Below are positions 17,718 through 25,025 of a DNA stretch of 30,016 bases, in pieces; position 1 is the first letter of the stretch; every line of letters starts with the position of its first letter. The notes below the pieces were generated by a model. It was not told where the DNA came from. It saw nothing but the letters and a program-made list of their open reading frames with translations, and did no database searches. Both the position numbers and the translations under genes were made by a program. This DNA comes from an uncultured Bacteroides sp. (GTDB taxonomy: Bacteria; Bacteroidota; Bacteroidia; Bacteroidales; Bacteroidaceae): the NCBI GenBank assembly GCA_905203765.1, contig CAJKXC010000029.1, positions 1 through 30,016 of the forward strand, given 5' to 3'.

Positions 17718-19142
17718 ATGAAAGAGCCCAAAGTACAAGTAGGCATTCTCTTCGAACCGCAGATAGAGTTCATCTTATTGAGCCCCTACCGCATTGACGG
17801 CACAGAAGTCAGCGGCAAGCAGGTTGTGACCTACGACGAAGGTGAGATACTATGGAACGGACGCCGCTATAGCGAGCTTCTGTTCGAGCCTCAGCACGAG
17901 TCCACAGATGCCTTTGAACTATTGGACGTTACCATCGGCATTAACTTCCACTGGGAGCGCAAGGAAGACCAACGCTTCCAGGGTGCCCTGAAAATTATCG
18001 TTGAGAACGGCAAACTGACCGGAATCAACGTCATCAACGTAGAAGATTACCTGACCAGCGTCATCTCCTCGGAGATGAGTGCAACCGCTTCTTTGGAGCT
18101 GCTGAAAGCACATGCCGTTATCTCGCGCAGCTGGCTGCTTGCCCAGATACAGAAGAACAAGGAGATTGCCGAAGCCAACACCGGTTATTCCGCCTCTACC
18201 CAAACCGAGGAAGAGTTAATCCGCTGGTATGACCGCGAAGACCATACCCGCTTCGACGTCTGTGCCGACGACCACTGCCAGCGCTATCAAGGCATTACCC
18301 GCGCCTCTACCGAGATTGTGAAGCAGGCGATTGCCGCTACACGCGGACAAGTGCTGACGTCGGACGGAAAGATATGCGATGCACGCTTCTCCAAATGCTG
18401 TGGCGGCGCTTTCGAGGAATTCCAGTACTGCTGGGAAGATGTGAAGTACCCCTATCTTGCCAAACAGCGGGATTGGAAAGTGACGAGTGACGAGCTACAA
18501 GCTACAAGTGCTATGCAGCATGATAGCGCAGCACTCGTAGCTTGCAGCTCGTCACTCGTAGCTTGCAGCTCGTCACTCGTAGCTTGTAGCTCGTCACTTC
18601 CCGACCTGACGCAAGAAGCCGAAGCCGACCGCTGGATACGCACTTCCCCGGAAGCCTTCTGCAACACCACCGACAAGAGAGTCCTCTCCCAGGTGCTCAA
18701 TAATTACGACCAGGAAACCACCGATTTCTACCGCTGGAAAGTAGAATATGCACAAGACGAACTTTCAGCCCTCATTCTGAAACGTTCCGGCATAGACTAC
18801 GGACAAATCATCGACCTTATCCCCATAGCCCGCGGAACCAGTGGACGCCTCTGGAAACTAAAGATTGTCGGCACCAAACGCACGCTCACCATCGGCAAGG
18901 AGTTGGAAATCAGAAGAACCCTCTCCACCTCACACCTTTACAGCTCTGCCTTCGTGGTAGATAAGGAAGACGTGTCGCCCGAAGGCATCCCCGCACGCTT
19001 CATCCTCACCGGAGCCGGTTGGGGACATGGCGTAGGGCTTTGCCAGATAGGTGCCGCCGTAATGGGCGAACAAGGATATAAATATGATGCCATACTGCTG
19101 CACTACTATATCGGTGCAAGCATTGATAAACTGTATGACTAA
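17718..19142 (+). CDS. SpoIID/LytB-domain protein, probable lytic transglycosylase without a signal peptide
   Basis: SpoIID-type enzymes cleave denuded peptidoglycan glycan and leave anhydro-MurNAc ends. This 474-residue protein has INVEDYLTSVISSEMSATA, with Glu119 at the place of the family's catalytic acid. It also has LLKAHAVISRSWLLAQI, VCADDHCQRYQGITR, FSKCCGGAFEEF and the C-terminal GWGHGVGLCQIGAAVMGEQG. The start MKEPKVQVGILFEPQIEFIL has no signal peptide, and no better upstream start exists, since the preceding gene ends 14 nt before. The protein therefore looks cytosolic, which is odd for this activity. Palindromic element B encodes about residues 255-294, including three copies of LVACSSS, between the CCGG region and PDLTQEAEADRWIR. 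Confidence 0.85.
   Translation: MKEPKVQVGILFEPQIEFILLSPYRIDGTEVSGKQVVTYDEGEILWNGRRYSELLFEPQHESTDAFELLDVTIGINFHWERKEDQRFQGALKIIVENGKLTGINVINVEDYLTSVISSEMSATASLELLKAHAVISRSWLLAQIQKNKEIAEANTGYSASTQTEEELIRWYDREDHTRFDVCADDHCQRYQGITRASTEIVKQAIAATRGQVLTSDGKICDARFSKCCGGAFEEFQYCWEDVKYPYLAKQRDWKVTSDELQATSAMQHDSAALVACSSSLVACSSSLVACSSSLPDLTQEAEADRWIRTSPEAFCNTTDKRVLSQVLNNYDQETTDFYRWKVEYAQDELSALILKRSGIDYGQIIDLIPIARGTSGRLWKLKIVGTKRTLTIGKELEIRRTLSTSHLYSSAFVVDKEDVSPEGIPARFILTGAGWGHGVGLCQIGAAVMGEQGYKYDAILLHYYIGASIDKLYD
18481..18597 (+). repeat. In-frame palindromic heptad element B, with a 21-nt amplified right arm
   Basis: The left arm is TGACGAG twice and CTACAAG twice (18481-18508). The core is 18509-18533 (CTATGCAGCATGATAGCGCA plus flanks), with GCTAT and ATAGC able to pair. 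The right arm has nine heptads (18534-18596) in the repeating order CTCGTAG, CTTGCAG or CTTGTAG, CTCGTCA, which makes a 21-nt unit present three times. The last right-arm unit group is the inverse of the left arm. The other two forward frames meet TGA in the left arm or the core. Confidence 0.92.
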
Positions 19143-19167
19143 ATTAACCCAAAAATAAATCAATATC

Positions 19168-20490
19168 ATGAACAGCTTAAAAAGAGTGTCGCCGTGGGCA
19201 TGGGTACCTACCCTATACTTTGCACAAGGCATTCCATATTTCATCGTAAACAACATCTCCGTGCTGATGTTCGCCAAGATGGGTGTTCCCAACGGAGAGA
19301 TGGCGTTGTTTACCAGCCTTCTGTATCTACCCTGGACTATCAAACCCTTCTGGAGTCCATTCGTTGATATCATCAAGACCAAGAGATGGTGGACCATCTC
19401 CATGCAAATCCTGATGTCGATAGCATTCATCCTGCTTACCCTGTCGATACCGCGCCCCGACGAGGCAGTGATGGCTGCCGGACAGACCCCTATCAGCATG
19501 TTCACCATCACGCTGATTCTGTTCATCATCACGGCATTTGCTTCCGCTACGCACGATATTGCCGCCGACGGCTTCTATATGCTGGCGCTCAGGCAAAGTG
19601 ACCAGGCGGCATTCGTCGGTATCCGCAGTACCTTCTACCGCCTTGCATCCATCTTCGGACAAGGTGTGCTCGTGGCTATAGCCGGCGTCATCGAACTAAA
19701 GTATGACAACATCCCGTTGTCATGGACTATCACGATGCTGGTTACCGCCGTCATGTTCAGTTTGGTGACCTTCTACCATCTGTTTGCCATACCCAAGCCT
19801 GCCGACGACAAATCCGTCCTGGCACCGGGCACAGCCAGTGCAAAGGCCATCTTCAAGGAATTCGGACGTACCTTTGCCACCTACTTCACCAAACCCGGAG
19901 TGCTGCTTGCCATCGCCTTCATGCTGCTCTACCGCTTGCCCGAAGCATTCCTCATCAAGATGTGTATGCCCTTCCTGGTGGCAAGCAAAGAAGCCGGCGG
20001 CCTGGGACTTTCCACTGCCGAAGTGGGCATTGTATATGGCACTATCGGAGTGATATTCCTCACCGTAGGCGGTATCCTGGGCGGATTGTTCGCATCGCGC
20101 ATCGGACTGAAGAAATCTATCTGGTGGATGGCGGCATGTATGACGCTGCCCTGCCTGACGTTCGTCTACCTGGCTATCTTCCAGCCAGCCAACCTGTTTG
20201 CCATCTCAACAGCCATTGCCATCGAGCAATTCGGTTACGGTTTCGGCTTCACTGCCTATATGCTCTACATGATGTACTTCTCCGAAGGCGAGTTCAAGAC
20301 TTCCCACTATGCCATCTGTACCGCATTCATGGCGCTGAGCATGATGATTCCGGGTATGTTTGCAGGCTACATTCAAGAAGCGATCGGTTACACCAACTTC
20401 TTCTGGATGGTAATAGTGTGCTGTGCAGCCACGGTTGTCGTCACTGTCTTTGCAGACAGGAAGATAGACCCGGAATATGGGAAAAAGTGA
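19168..20490 (+). CDS. ampG: AmpG-like muropeptide permease (MFS)
   Basis: This 440-residue inner-membrane protein of the major facilitator superfamily resembles AmpG, which imports anhydro-muropeptides for recycling. The N terminus WAWVPTLYFAQGIPYFIVNN, followed by LYLPWTIKPFWSPFVD, is typical of the AmpG group. About twelve hydrophobic helices follow, with ASATHDIAADGFYM between helices 4 and 5 and FGYGFGFTAYMLYMMYFSEG near the C terminus. It follows the SpoIID gene, whose family makes the anhydro ends AmpG usually transports, and precedes the second NamZ. Its stop codon overlaps an octamer repeat array. Substrate by family; not shown here. Confidence 0.87.
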   Translation: MNSLKRVSPWAWVPTLYFAQGIPYFIVNNISVLMFAKMGVPNGEMALFTSLLYLPWTIKPFWSPFVDIIKTKRWWTISMQILMSIAFILLTLSIPRPDEAVMAAGQTPISMFTITLILFIITAFASATHDIAADGFYMLALRQSDQAAFVGIRSTFYRLASIFGQGVLVAIAGVIELKYDNIPLSWTITMLVTAVMFSLVTFYHLFAIPKPADDKSVLAPGTASAKAIFKEFGRTFATYFTKPGVLLAIAFMLLYRLPEAFLIKMCMPFLVASKEAGGLGLSTAEVGIVYGTIGVIFLTVGGILGGLFASRIGLKKSIWWMAACMTLPCLTFVYLAIFQPANLFAISTAIAIEQFGYGFGFTAYMLYMMYFSEGEFKTSHYAICTAFMALSMMIPGMFAGYIQEAIGYTNFFWMVIVCCAATVVVTVFADRKIDPEYGKK

Positions 20491-20517
20491 TAGAGTGATA
20501 ATGTGATAAAGTAATAA
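20486..20517 (+). repeat. Octamer array overlapping the ampG stop codon
   Basis: Four 8-nt units run in register: AGTGATAG, AGTGATAA, TGTGATAA and AGTAATAA. The TGA stop of ampG (20488-20490) lies in the first unit, and the array ends six bases before the next ATG. It resembles the 7-nt arrays at 8736 and 15237, but with an 8-nt period. Confidence 0.75.
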
Positions 20518-20523
20518 AGACTT

Positions 20524-21765
20524 ATGATGAAGAAGATATTTATGATTTGCGTCCTCTTCGCCCTTTGCGGAGCGATGAGCGCACAGAAGATAAGAATCAA
20601 GACCGGCATCGAGGTGCTGAAGGAACAGAACTTCAAGTGCCTGGAAGGTAAACGCGTAGGGCTGATAACCAACCCTACCGGAGTGGATAATAACATGAAG
20701 TCTACCATCGACATCCTGCACGAAGCGCCCAACGTGAACCTGGTAGCCCTCTACGGTCCGGAGCACGGCGTACGAGGCGACGTACACGCAGGCGACCATG
20801 TGACGGACATCAAAGATGCCTCTACCGGACTGCCCGTTTACTCCCTCTACGGCAGTACGCGCAAAGCTACGCCGGAGATGCTACGCGATGTGGATGTGCT
20901 GGTTTATGATATTCAGGACATCGGTTGCCGCTCCTTCACCTACATCAGCACGATGGGACTGGCTATGGAAGCCGCTGCCGAGAACGGCAAAGAATTCATC
21001 GTACTGGACCGTCCCAACCCCGTAGGCGGACTGAAGGTGGAAGGCAACCTGGTGGAAGATGATTGCATTTCCTTTGTCAGCCAGTTTAAAATTCCGTATC
21101 TTTACGGGCTCACTTGCGGTGAGCTGGCATTGATGCTGAACGGCGAGAAGATGCTGACCGACGGCGCGCAGTGCCGCCTGCACGTAGTAAAGATGAAAGG
21201 CTGGAAGCGCAAGATGGACTATACGCAGACCGGATTGCAATGGGTGCCCTCGTCCCCGCACATTCCGCACTCGCATTCGGCATACTTCTACCCCGTCAGT
21301 GGCATTCTGGGCGAATTCGGTTATATGTCCATCGGCGTGGGCTACACCATTCCCTTCCAGATGTTTGCCGCCCCCTGGGTGGAAGCCGAACGTCTTGCCA
21401 AGAACCTGAACGACCTGCATGTGCCGGGCGTTGTTTTCCGCCCGATATACCTGAAGCCGTTCTACAGCGTAGGCAAGGGCGAACTGCTACAAGGCGTGCA
21501 AGTGCACCTGATGGATTACAGCAAAGCACCTCTGAGCGACATTCAGTTCCTGGTGATGCAGGAAGTGGCGGCGCTCTACCCCGACCGTGCCGTGCTGGAC
21601 CATGCCGACAAGGGACGCTTCAATATGTTCGATAAAGTATGCGGTTCAAAGCAGATACGCGAACGTTTCGCTAAACGCAACCGTTGGGAAGATATACGCG
21701 ACTATTGGTACAAGGATGTTGAGGACTTCCGCAAGTTGTCAAAACAGTATTATTTGTACAAATAG
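20524..21765 (+). CDS. namZ: DUF1343 / NamZ-type exo-beta-N-acetylmuramidase, second copy
   Basis: This second member of the NamZ family in the operon has 413 residues and a signal peptide (about 1-20, ending GAMSA). Motifs are VGLITNPTGV (45-54), LYGPEHGVRGDVHAGDHV (from 77, Glu80-His81), YDIQDIGCRSFTYISTMG and LDRPNPVGG. ATG at 20527 is an equally good start. It is clearly diverged from the first copy (FSPEHGFRG against LYGPEHGVRG), so the two may prefer different glycan lengths or peptide substitution. It is placed directly after ampG. A 182-bp gap with a 22-nt repeat follows, so genes downstream may have additional control. Confidence 0.92.
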   Translation: MMKKIFMICVLFALCGAMSAQKIRIKTGIEVLKEQNFKCLEGKRVGLITNPTGVDNNMKSTIDILHEAPNVNLVALYGPEHGVRGDVHAGDHVTDIKDASTGLPVYSLYGSTRKATPEMLRDVDVLVYDIQDIGCRSFTYISTMGLAMEAAAENGKEFIVLDRPNPVGGLKVEGNLVEDDCISFVSQFKIPYLYGLTCGELALMLNGEKMLTDGAQCRLHVVKMKGWKRKMDYTQTGLQWVPSSPHIPHSHSAYFYPVSGILGEFGYMSIGVGYTIPFQMFAAPWVEAERLAKNLNDLHVPGVVFRPIYLKPFYSVGKGELLQGVQVHLMDYSKAPLSDIQFLVMQEVAALYPDRAVLDHADKGRFNMFDKVCGSKQIRERFAKRNRWEDIRDYWYKDVEDFRKLSKQYYLYK

Positions 21766-21805
21766 TGTGACAGAGTGAGCTATATGGCTGATAAAGGTCT
21801 GAGTT

Positions 21806-21884
21806 GAGGGTATCTCACTCGTTACCTTAGGGTACCTTAGTCGTTACTTCAGGGTGCCTCAGTCGTTACCTTAGGGTCTGTTCG
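21806..21884 (+). repeat. 22-nt tandem repeat upstream of the dehydrogenase gene
   Basis: Three full units and a partial fourth share the pattern AGGGTryCTyA(G/C)TCGTTACyT at 21806-21827, 21828-21849, 21850-21871 and 21872-21884. The centre of each unit is a weak dyad (for example TGAG-GGTA-TCTCA). The period equals that of the array at 7101-7222, but the sequence differs. Confidence 0.75.
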
Positions 21885-21888
21885 TTTC

Positions 21889-21938
21889 ATCCCCCACCAC
21901 AGTATATTCTGAATGGGGGTGTGCAATAAATAGAGGAG
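21889..21938 (+). promoter_or_regulatory. Hairpin and strong ribosome binding site before the dehydrogenase gene
   Basis: CATCCCCC (21889-21896) can pair with GGGGGTG (21915-21921) across a loop of 18 nt. AGAGGAGAA (21932-21940), 7 nt before the ATG at 21948, is a strong Shine-Dalgarno sequence and the clearest one in the window, where most genes have none. This suggests independent or higher translation of the dehydrogenase. No canonical TAnnTTTG box was found in the gap. Confidence 0.55.
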
Positions 21939-21947
21939 AATTACAAT

Positions 21948-24900
21948 ATGATAAAAAGTAGTTACATGGCCTTCCTGCAAGAAGCAAGCCGACTTATTCC
22001 GCAGGAAAGGATTTACACCGACGAGCTTCGCCGGCTGGCTTGGGGTACGGATGCCGGTTTCTACCGCCTGATACCTCAGATAGTAGTACGCGCAAAAGAC
22101 GAAGAAGAAGTTTCCGGGCTGCTCCGACTTGCCGACCGTCATGGGTTGCCCGTCACCTTCCGCGCAGCAGGCACCAGCCTGTCCGGTCAGGCCATCAGTG
22201 ACTCTATCCTTATTGTAGCCGGAAAGAACTGGGAAAAGTACAGCATTTCGCCCGATCACGAACAAATCACCCTTCAGCCCGGCATCATCGGCCAGCGTGT
22301 GAACGAACTGCTCGCCCCCTTCGGACGCAAGTTCGCCCCCGACCCTGCCAGCGTGAAGAGCGCCATGGTGGGCGGCATCGTGATGAACAACGCTTCGGGC
22401 ATGAACTGCGGCACGCACGCCAACAGCGACAAAGTGCTCCTCTCCGCCCGCATCATCCTGGCGGACGGTACGGTGCTGGATACCGGCAACCCCGTCAGCC
22501 GTGCCTCTTTCGAAGTAACGCACCGCGACTTCATCCGCCGCATCTGCCAGCTACGCGATGAAATCCGTGCCGACCAGGAACTAACTGCGCGCATCAACTA
22601 TAAGTACTCCATCAAGAATGTTACCGGGCTCAATCTGCTGCCCTTCGTCCGCTTCGACGACCCGTTCGAGATTATAGCCCACTCCATGGTAGGCTCCGAG
22701 GGAACACTCGCTTTCCTCGCCGAAGTCACCATGAAGACGGAATACGACTATCCCTGCAAAGCAAGCGCCATGCTCTACTTCAAGAGTATCCGGGACGCAA
22801 GCCGCGCGGTAGTTGCCATGAAGTCAATTGACAATTCACAATTGACAATTGACAATTCTATGCAGCATGAAAGCGCAGCCAATTGTCAATTGTCAACTGC
22901 CAATTGTCAATTGATAGTGAAGGGCGCCGAGATGCTGGACTACAAGAGCCTCTCATCGGTCGATGACCCTATATATATAAAGTATAAACAGGAAGTAAGC
23001 GATGCATCCGGCCTCACCGCCGTGCTCACCGAAACCAAAGCCCGCACCCCGGAAGAGTTGCAGCAGCATATCGCCGCCATCGAAGCCTGCCTGACCGCCT
23101 TCGAGACGTACATCCCCGTGCGCTTCACCGACCGCCCGGAAGAATATTCCAAGTACTGGGCGATCCGCTCCGGCATCTTCCCCTCTGTGGGCGGCACACG
23201 TCGGCCGGGTACCACGTGCCTCATCGAGGACATCGCCTTCCACATCGAAGACCTGCCCGAAGCCACCGCCGAGTTGCAACAACTCATTGCCCGCCACGGC
23301 TACGACGATGCCTGCATCTACGGCCATGCGCTTGAAGGGAATTATCACTTCATCATCAACCAGTCCTTCAGCACCCAAGCCGAAGTGAAGCGCTACGAAG
23401 ACCTGATGAACGACATCAAGATCCTGGTTGTAGACAAGTACGACGGTTCACTGAAAGCCGAACACGGTACCGGTCGCAACATGGCCCCCTTCGTCCGCTA
23501 CGAATGGGGCGACGCTGCTTACGAGAAGATGAAAGCCGTCAAAGACTTGTTCGACCCGAAAGGATTGTTGAATCCCGGTGTGATATTCAACGATGACCCG
23601 CAATGCCATATCAAGAACTTCAAGCCGCTGCCGCTGTTGGGAGTGACAAGTGACAAGCTACAAGCTACAAGTACTATGCAGCATGATGGCGCAGCACTCG
23701 TAGCTCGTAGCTCGTCACTCGTAGCTAACAAGTGTATCGAATGCGGCTTCTGCGAGGTAAACTGCCTCTCTTGCGGCTTCACCCTGTCATCGCGCCAGCG
23801 CATTGTATTGCAACGTGAAATATCCCGCCTGAAGCAAAGCGGCGAAGACCCCGAACGCCTCGCCCTGTTGCAAAAGCAATACCGTTACCCGGGTAATCAG
23901 ACTTGTGCCGGAGACGGCCTTTGCTCTACTTCGTGCCCGATGGACATCAATACCGGCGACCTCACCCACATCATCCGCCAGGAACTACTGCCCCCAGGCA
24001 GCCTCGGGTATAAAGTAGGTGACTTTGCCGCCAACCACTTCGCCGGTATCAAAAGTGCCCTGCGCCCCGTACTGAGTTTAGCCAACTTCGGGCACTCCGT
24101 TCTGGGTACCAAAGCTATGAGCAGCATCACCAAAGGTATGCACAACGCACTTGGTATTCCGCTGTGGACGCCGGCGATGCCGAAGAGTTATAAGTTACAG
24201 GGTGACAAGCTACAAGCTACAAGTACTATGCAGCATGGTAGCGCAGCACTTGTAGCTCGTAACTCCGTAGCTCGTAACTCCAAAGTAGTTTACTTCCCCA
24301 GTTGCATCAACCAGACCATGGGCCTGCCCAAGAAGTCCCCCGTTGAGCAACCCTTAGTAAACAAGATGCTCTCCCTGCTCCAAAAAGCCGGTTACGAAGT
24401 CATCTTCCCCAAGAACATGGACAAGCTCTGTTGCGGCACCATCTGGGAAAGCAAAGGCATGCTGGACATTGCCGACCGCAAAACCGCCGAACTGGAAGCC
24501 GCCCTCTGGGAAGCCAGCGAGCAAGGCAAGTACCCCGTCCTCTGCGACCAAAGCCCCTGCCTGCACCGTATGCGCGAGTGTATCAAGAAGATGAAGCTCT
24601 ACGAGCCCGTCGAGTTCATCTACACCTTCCTGCGCGACAAGTTGGAGTTCACCCCAACCGACCGCCCCGTAGCCGTGCACATCACCTGCTCCATGCGGAA
24701 GATGGGACTGGCAGACACGCTCGTCTCCCTCGCCCGCCTCTGCTCCAGCAAGGTCATCGTACCCGAGGAAGTAGGCTGCTGCGGCTTTGCCGGCGACCGG
24801 GGATTCACCTATCCCGAACTGAACGCCTACGCCCTGCGCAAACTCCGCCCGCAGATAGAAGCTGCCGGAGTGAGCATCGGTTACAGCAACAGCCGCACCT

Positions 24901-25004
24901 GTGAAATAGGATTGACCACCAACTCCGGCATCCCCTATGTGTCCATCGCCTACCTGGTAGACGAATGCACCGTTGCCAGGAAGAAAACCACAACAAATCA
25001 TTAA
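21948..25004 (+). CDS. D-lactate-dehydrogenase-like FAD/Fe-S oxidoreductase carrying three palindromic inserts
   Basis: This 1018-residue protein combines a GlcD-type FAD domain (about 1-270, VTFRAAGTSLSGQAISDSIL) and a FAD-oxidase C domain ending at KAEHGTGRNMAPFV. It also has two Fe-S cluster motifs (CIECGFCEVNCLSC and CAGDGLCSTSCP, about 594-670) and CCG-type domains (SCINQTMG, CCGTIWESKG, then ITCSMRKMG and GCCGFAGDRG). This layout fits membrane-linked D-lactate or 2-hydroxyacid dehydrogenases. Because MurQ, three genes downstream, releases D-lactate, oxidation of that D-lactate to pyruvate is the likely job (inference). Palindromic elements C, D and E encode about residues 293-323, 566-593 and 747-777. 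Removing them leaves about 930 residues. Element D sits immediately before the first Fe-S motif. Confidence 0.88.
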   Translation: MIKSSYMAFLQEASRLIPQERIYTDELRRLAWGTDAGFYRLIPQIVVRAKDEEEVSGLLRLADRHGLPVTFRAAGTSLSGQAISDSILIVAGKNWEKYSISPDHEQITLQPGIIGQRVNELLAPFGRKFAPDPASVKSAMVGGIVMNNASGMNCGTHANSDKVLLSARIILADGTVLDTGNPVSRASFEVTHRDFIRRICQLRDEIRADQELTARINYKYSIKNVTGLNLLPFVRFDDPFEIIAHSMVGSEGTLAFLAEVTMKTEYDYPCKASAMLYFKSIRDASRAVVAMKSIDNSQLTIDNSMQHESAANCQLSTANCQLIVKGAEMLDYKSLSSVDDPIYIKYKQEVSDASGLTAVLTETKARTPEELQQHIAAIEACLTAFETYIPVRFTDRPEEYSKYWAIRSGIFPSVGGTRRPGTTCLIEDIAFHIEDLPEATAELQQLIARHGYDDACIYGHALEGNYHFIINQSFSTQAEVKRYEDLMNDIKILVVDKYDGSLKAEHGTGRNMAPFVRYEWGDAAYEKMKAVKDLFDPKGLLNPGVIFNDDPQCHIKNFKPLPLLGVTSDKLQATSTMQHDGAALVARSSSLVANKCIECGFCEVNCLSCGFTLSSRQRIVLQREISRLKQSGEDPERLALLQKQYRYPGNQTCAGDGLCSTSCPMDINTGDLTHIIRQELLPPGSLGYKVGDFAANHFAGIKSALRPVLSLANFGHSVLGTKAMSSITKGMHNALGIPLWTPAMPKSYKLQGDKLQATSTMQHGSAALVARNSVARNSKVVYFPSCINQTMGLPKKSPVEQPLVNKMLSLLQKAGYEVIFPKNMDKLCCGTIWESKGMLDIADRKTAELEAALWEASEQGKYPVLCDQSPCLHRMRECIKKMKLYEPVEFIYTFLRDKLEFTPTDRPVAVHITCSMRKMGLADTLVSLARLCSSKVIVPEEVGCCGFAGDRGFTYPELNAYALRKLRPQIEAAGVSIGYSNSRTCEIGLTTNSGIPYVSIAYLVDECTVARKKTTTNH
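22824..22915 (+). repeat. In-frame palindromic heptad element C, with different arm sequence
   Basis: The left arm has five units, TCAATTG, ACAATTC, ACAATTG, ACAATTG and ACAATTC (22824-22858). The core CTATGCAGCATGAAAGCGCA (from 22858) is shared with the other elements. The right arm has five units, AATTGTC, AATTGTC, AACTGCC, AATTGTC and AATTGAT (22881-22915), the inverse of the left arm. The arms are unrelated to CTACAAG, but the architecture, core, orientation and reading frame are the same. It is translated as TIDNSMQHESAANCQLSTAN. Confidence 0.92.
23644..23724 (+). repeat. In-frame palindromic heptad element D
   Basis: The left arm is TGACAAG twice and CTACAAG twice (23644-23671). The core is 23672-23696 (CTATGCAGCATGATGGCGCA plus flanks). 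The right arm is CTCGTAG twice, CTCGTCA and CTCGTAG (23697-23724). It is translated as VTSDKLQATSTMQHDGAALV and ends two codons before the first cysteine of the CIECGFC cluster motif. Confidence 0.92.
24187..24277 (+). repeat. In-frame palindromic heptad element E
   Basis: The left arm is GTTATAA and GTTACAG, two spacer bases, TGACAAG, and CTACAAG twice (24187-24223). The core is 24224-24248 (CTATGCAGCATGGTAGCGCA plus flanks). The right arm is CTTGTAG, CTCGTAA, an 8-nt CTCCGTAG and CTCGTAA (24249-24277). The arms are more decayed than in B or D, but pairing partners such as GTTAC with GTAAC remain. It is translated as LQATSTMQHGSAALVARNSV, just before the KVVYFPSCINQ motif. Confidence 0.9.
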
Positions 25005-25025
25005 TAACTTAACACACATATTACA

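Noticed and set aside
11454..24277. Diversity-generating retroelement variable regions as an explanation for the inserts
   Set aside because: There is no reverse transcriptase, the copies do not show adenine-specific variation against a template, and they lie in the middle of proteins rather than at C termini.
11454..24277. Insertion sequence or transposon remnants as an explanation for the inserts
   Set aside because: No transposase fragment or obvious target-site duplication is visible, and the internal heptad arms are not IS ends. A trans-acting enzyme elsewhere in the genome cannot be excluded.
21948..25004. Frameshift or misassembly in the dehydrogenase gene
   Set aside because: The frame is continuous and conserved motifs occur in the right order on both sides of each insert.
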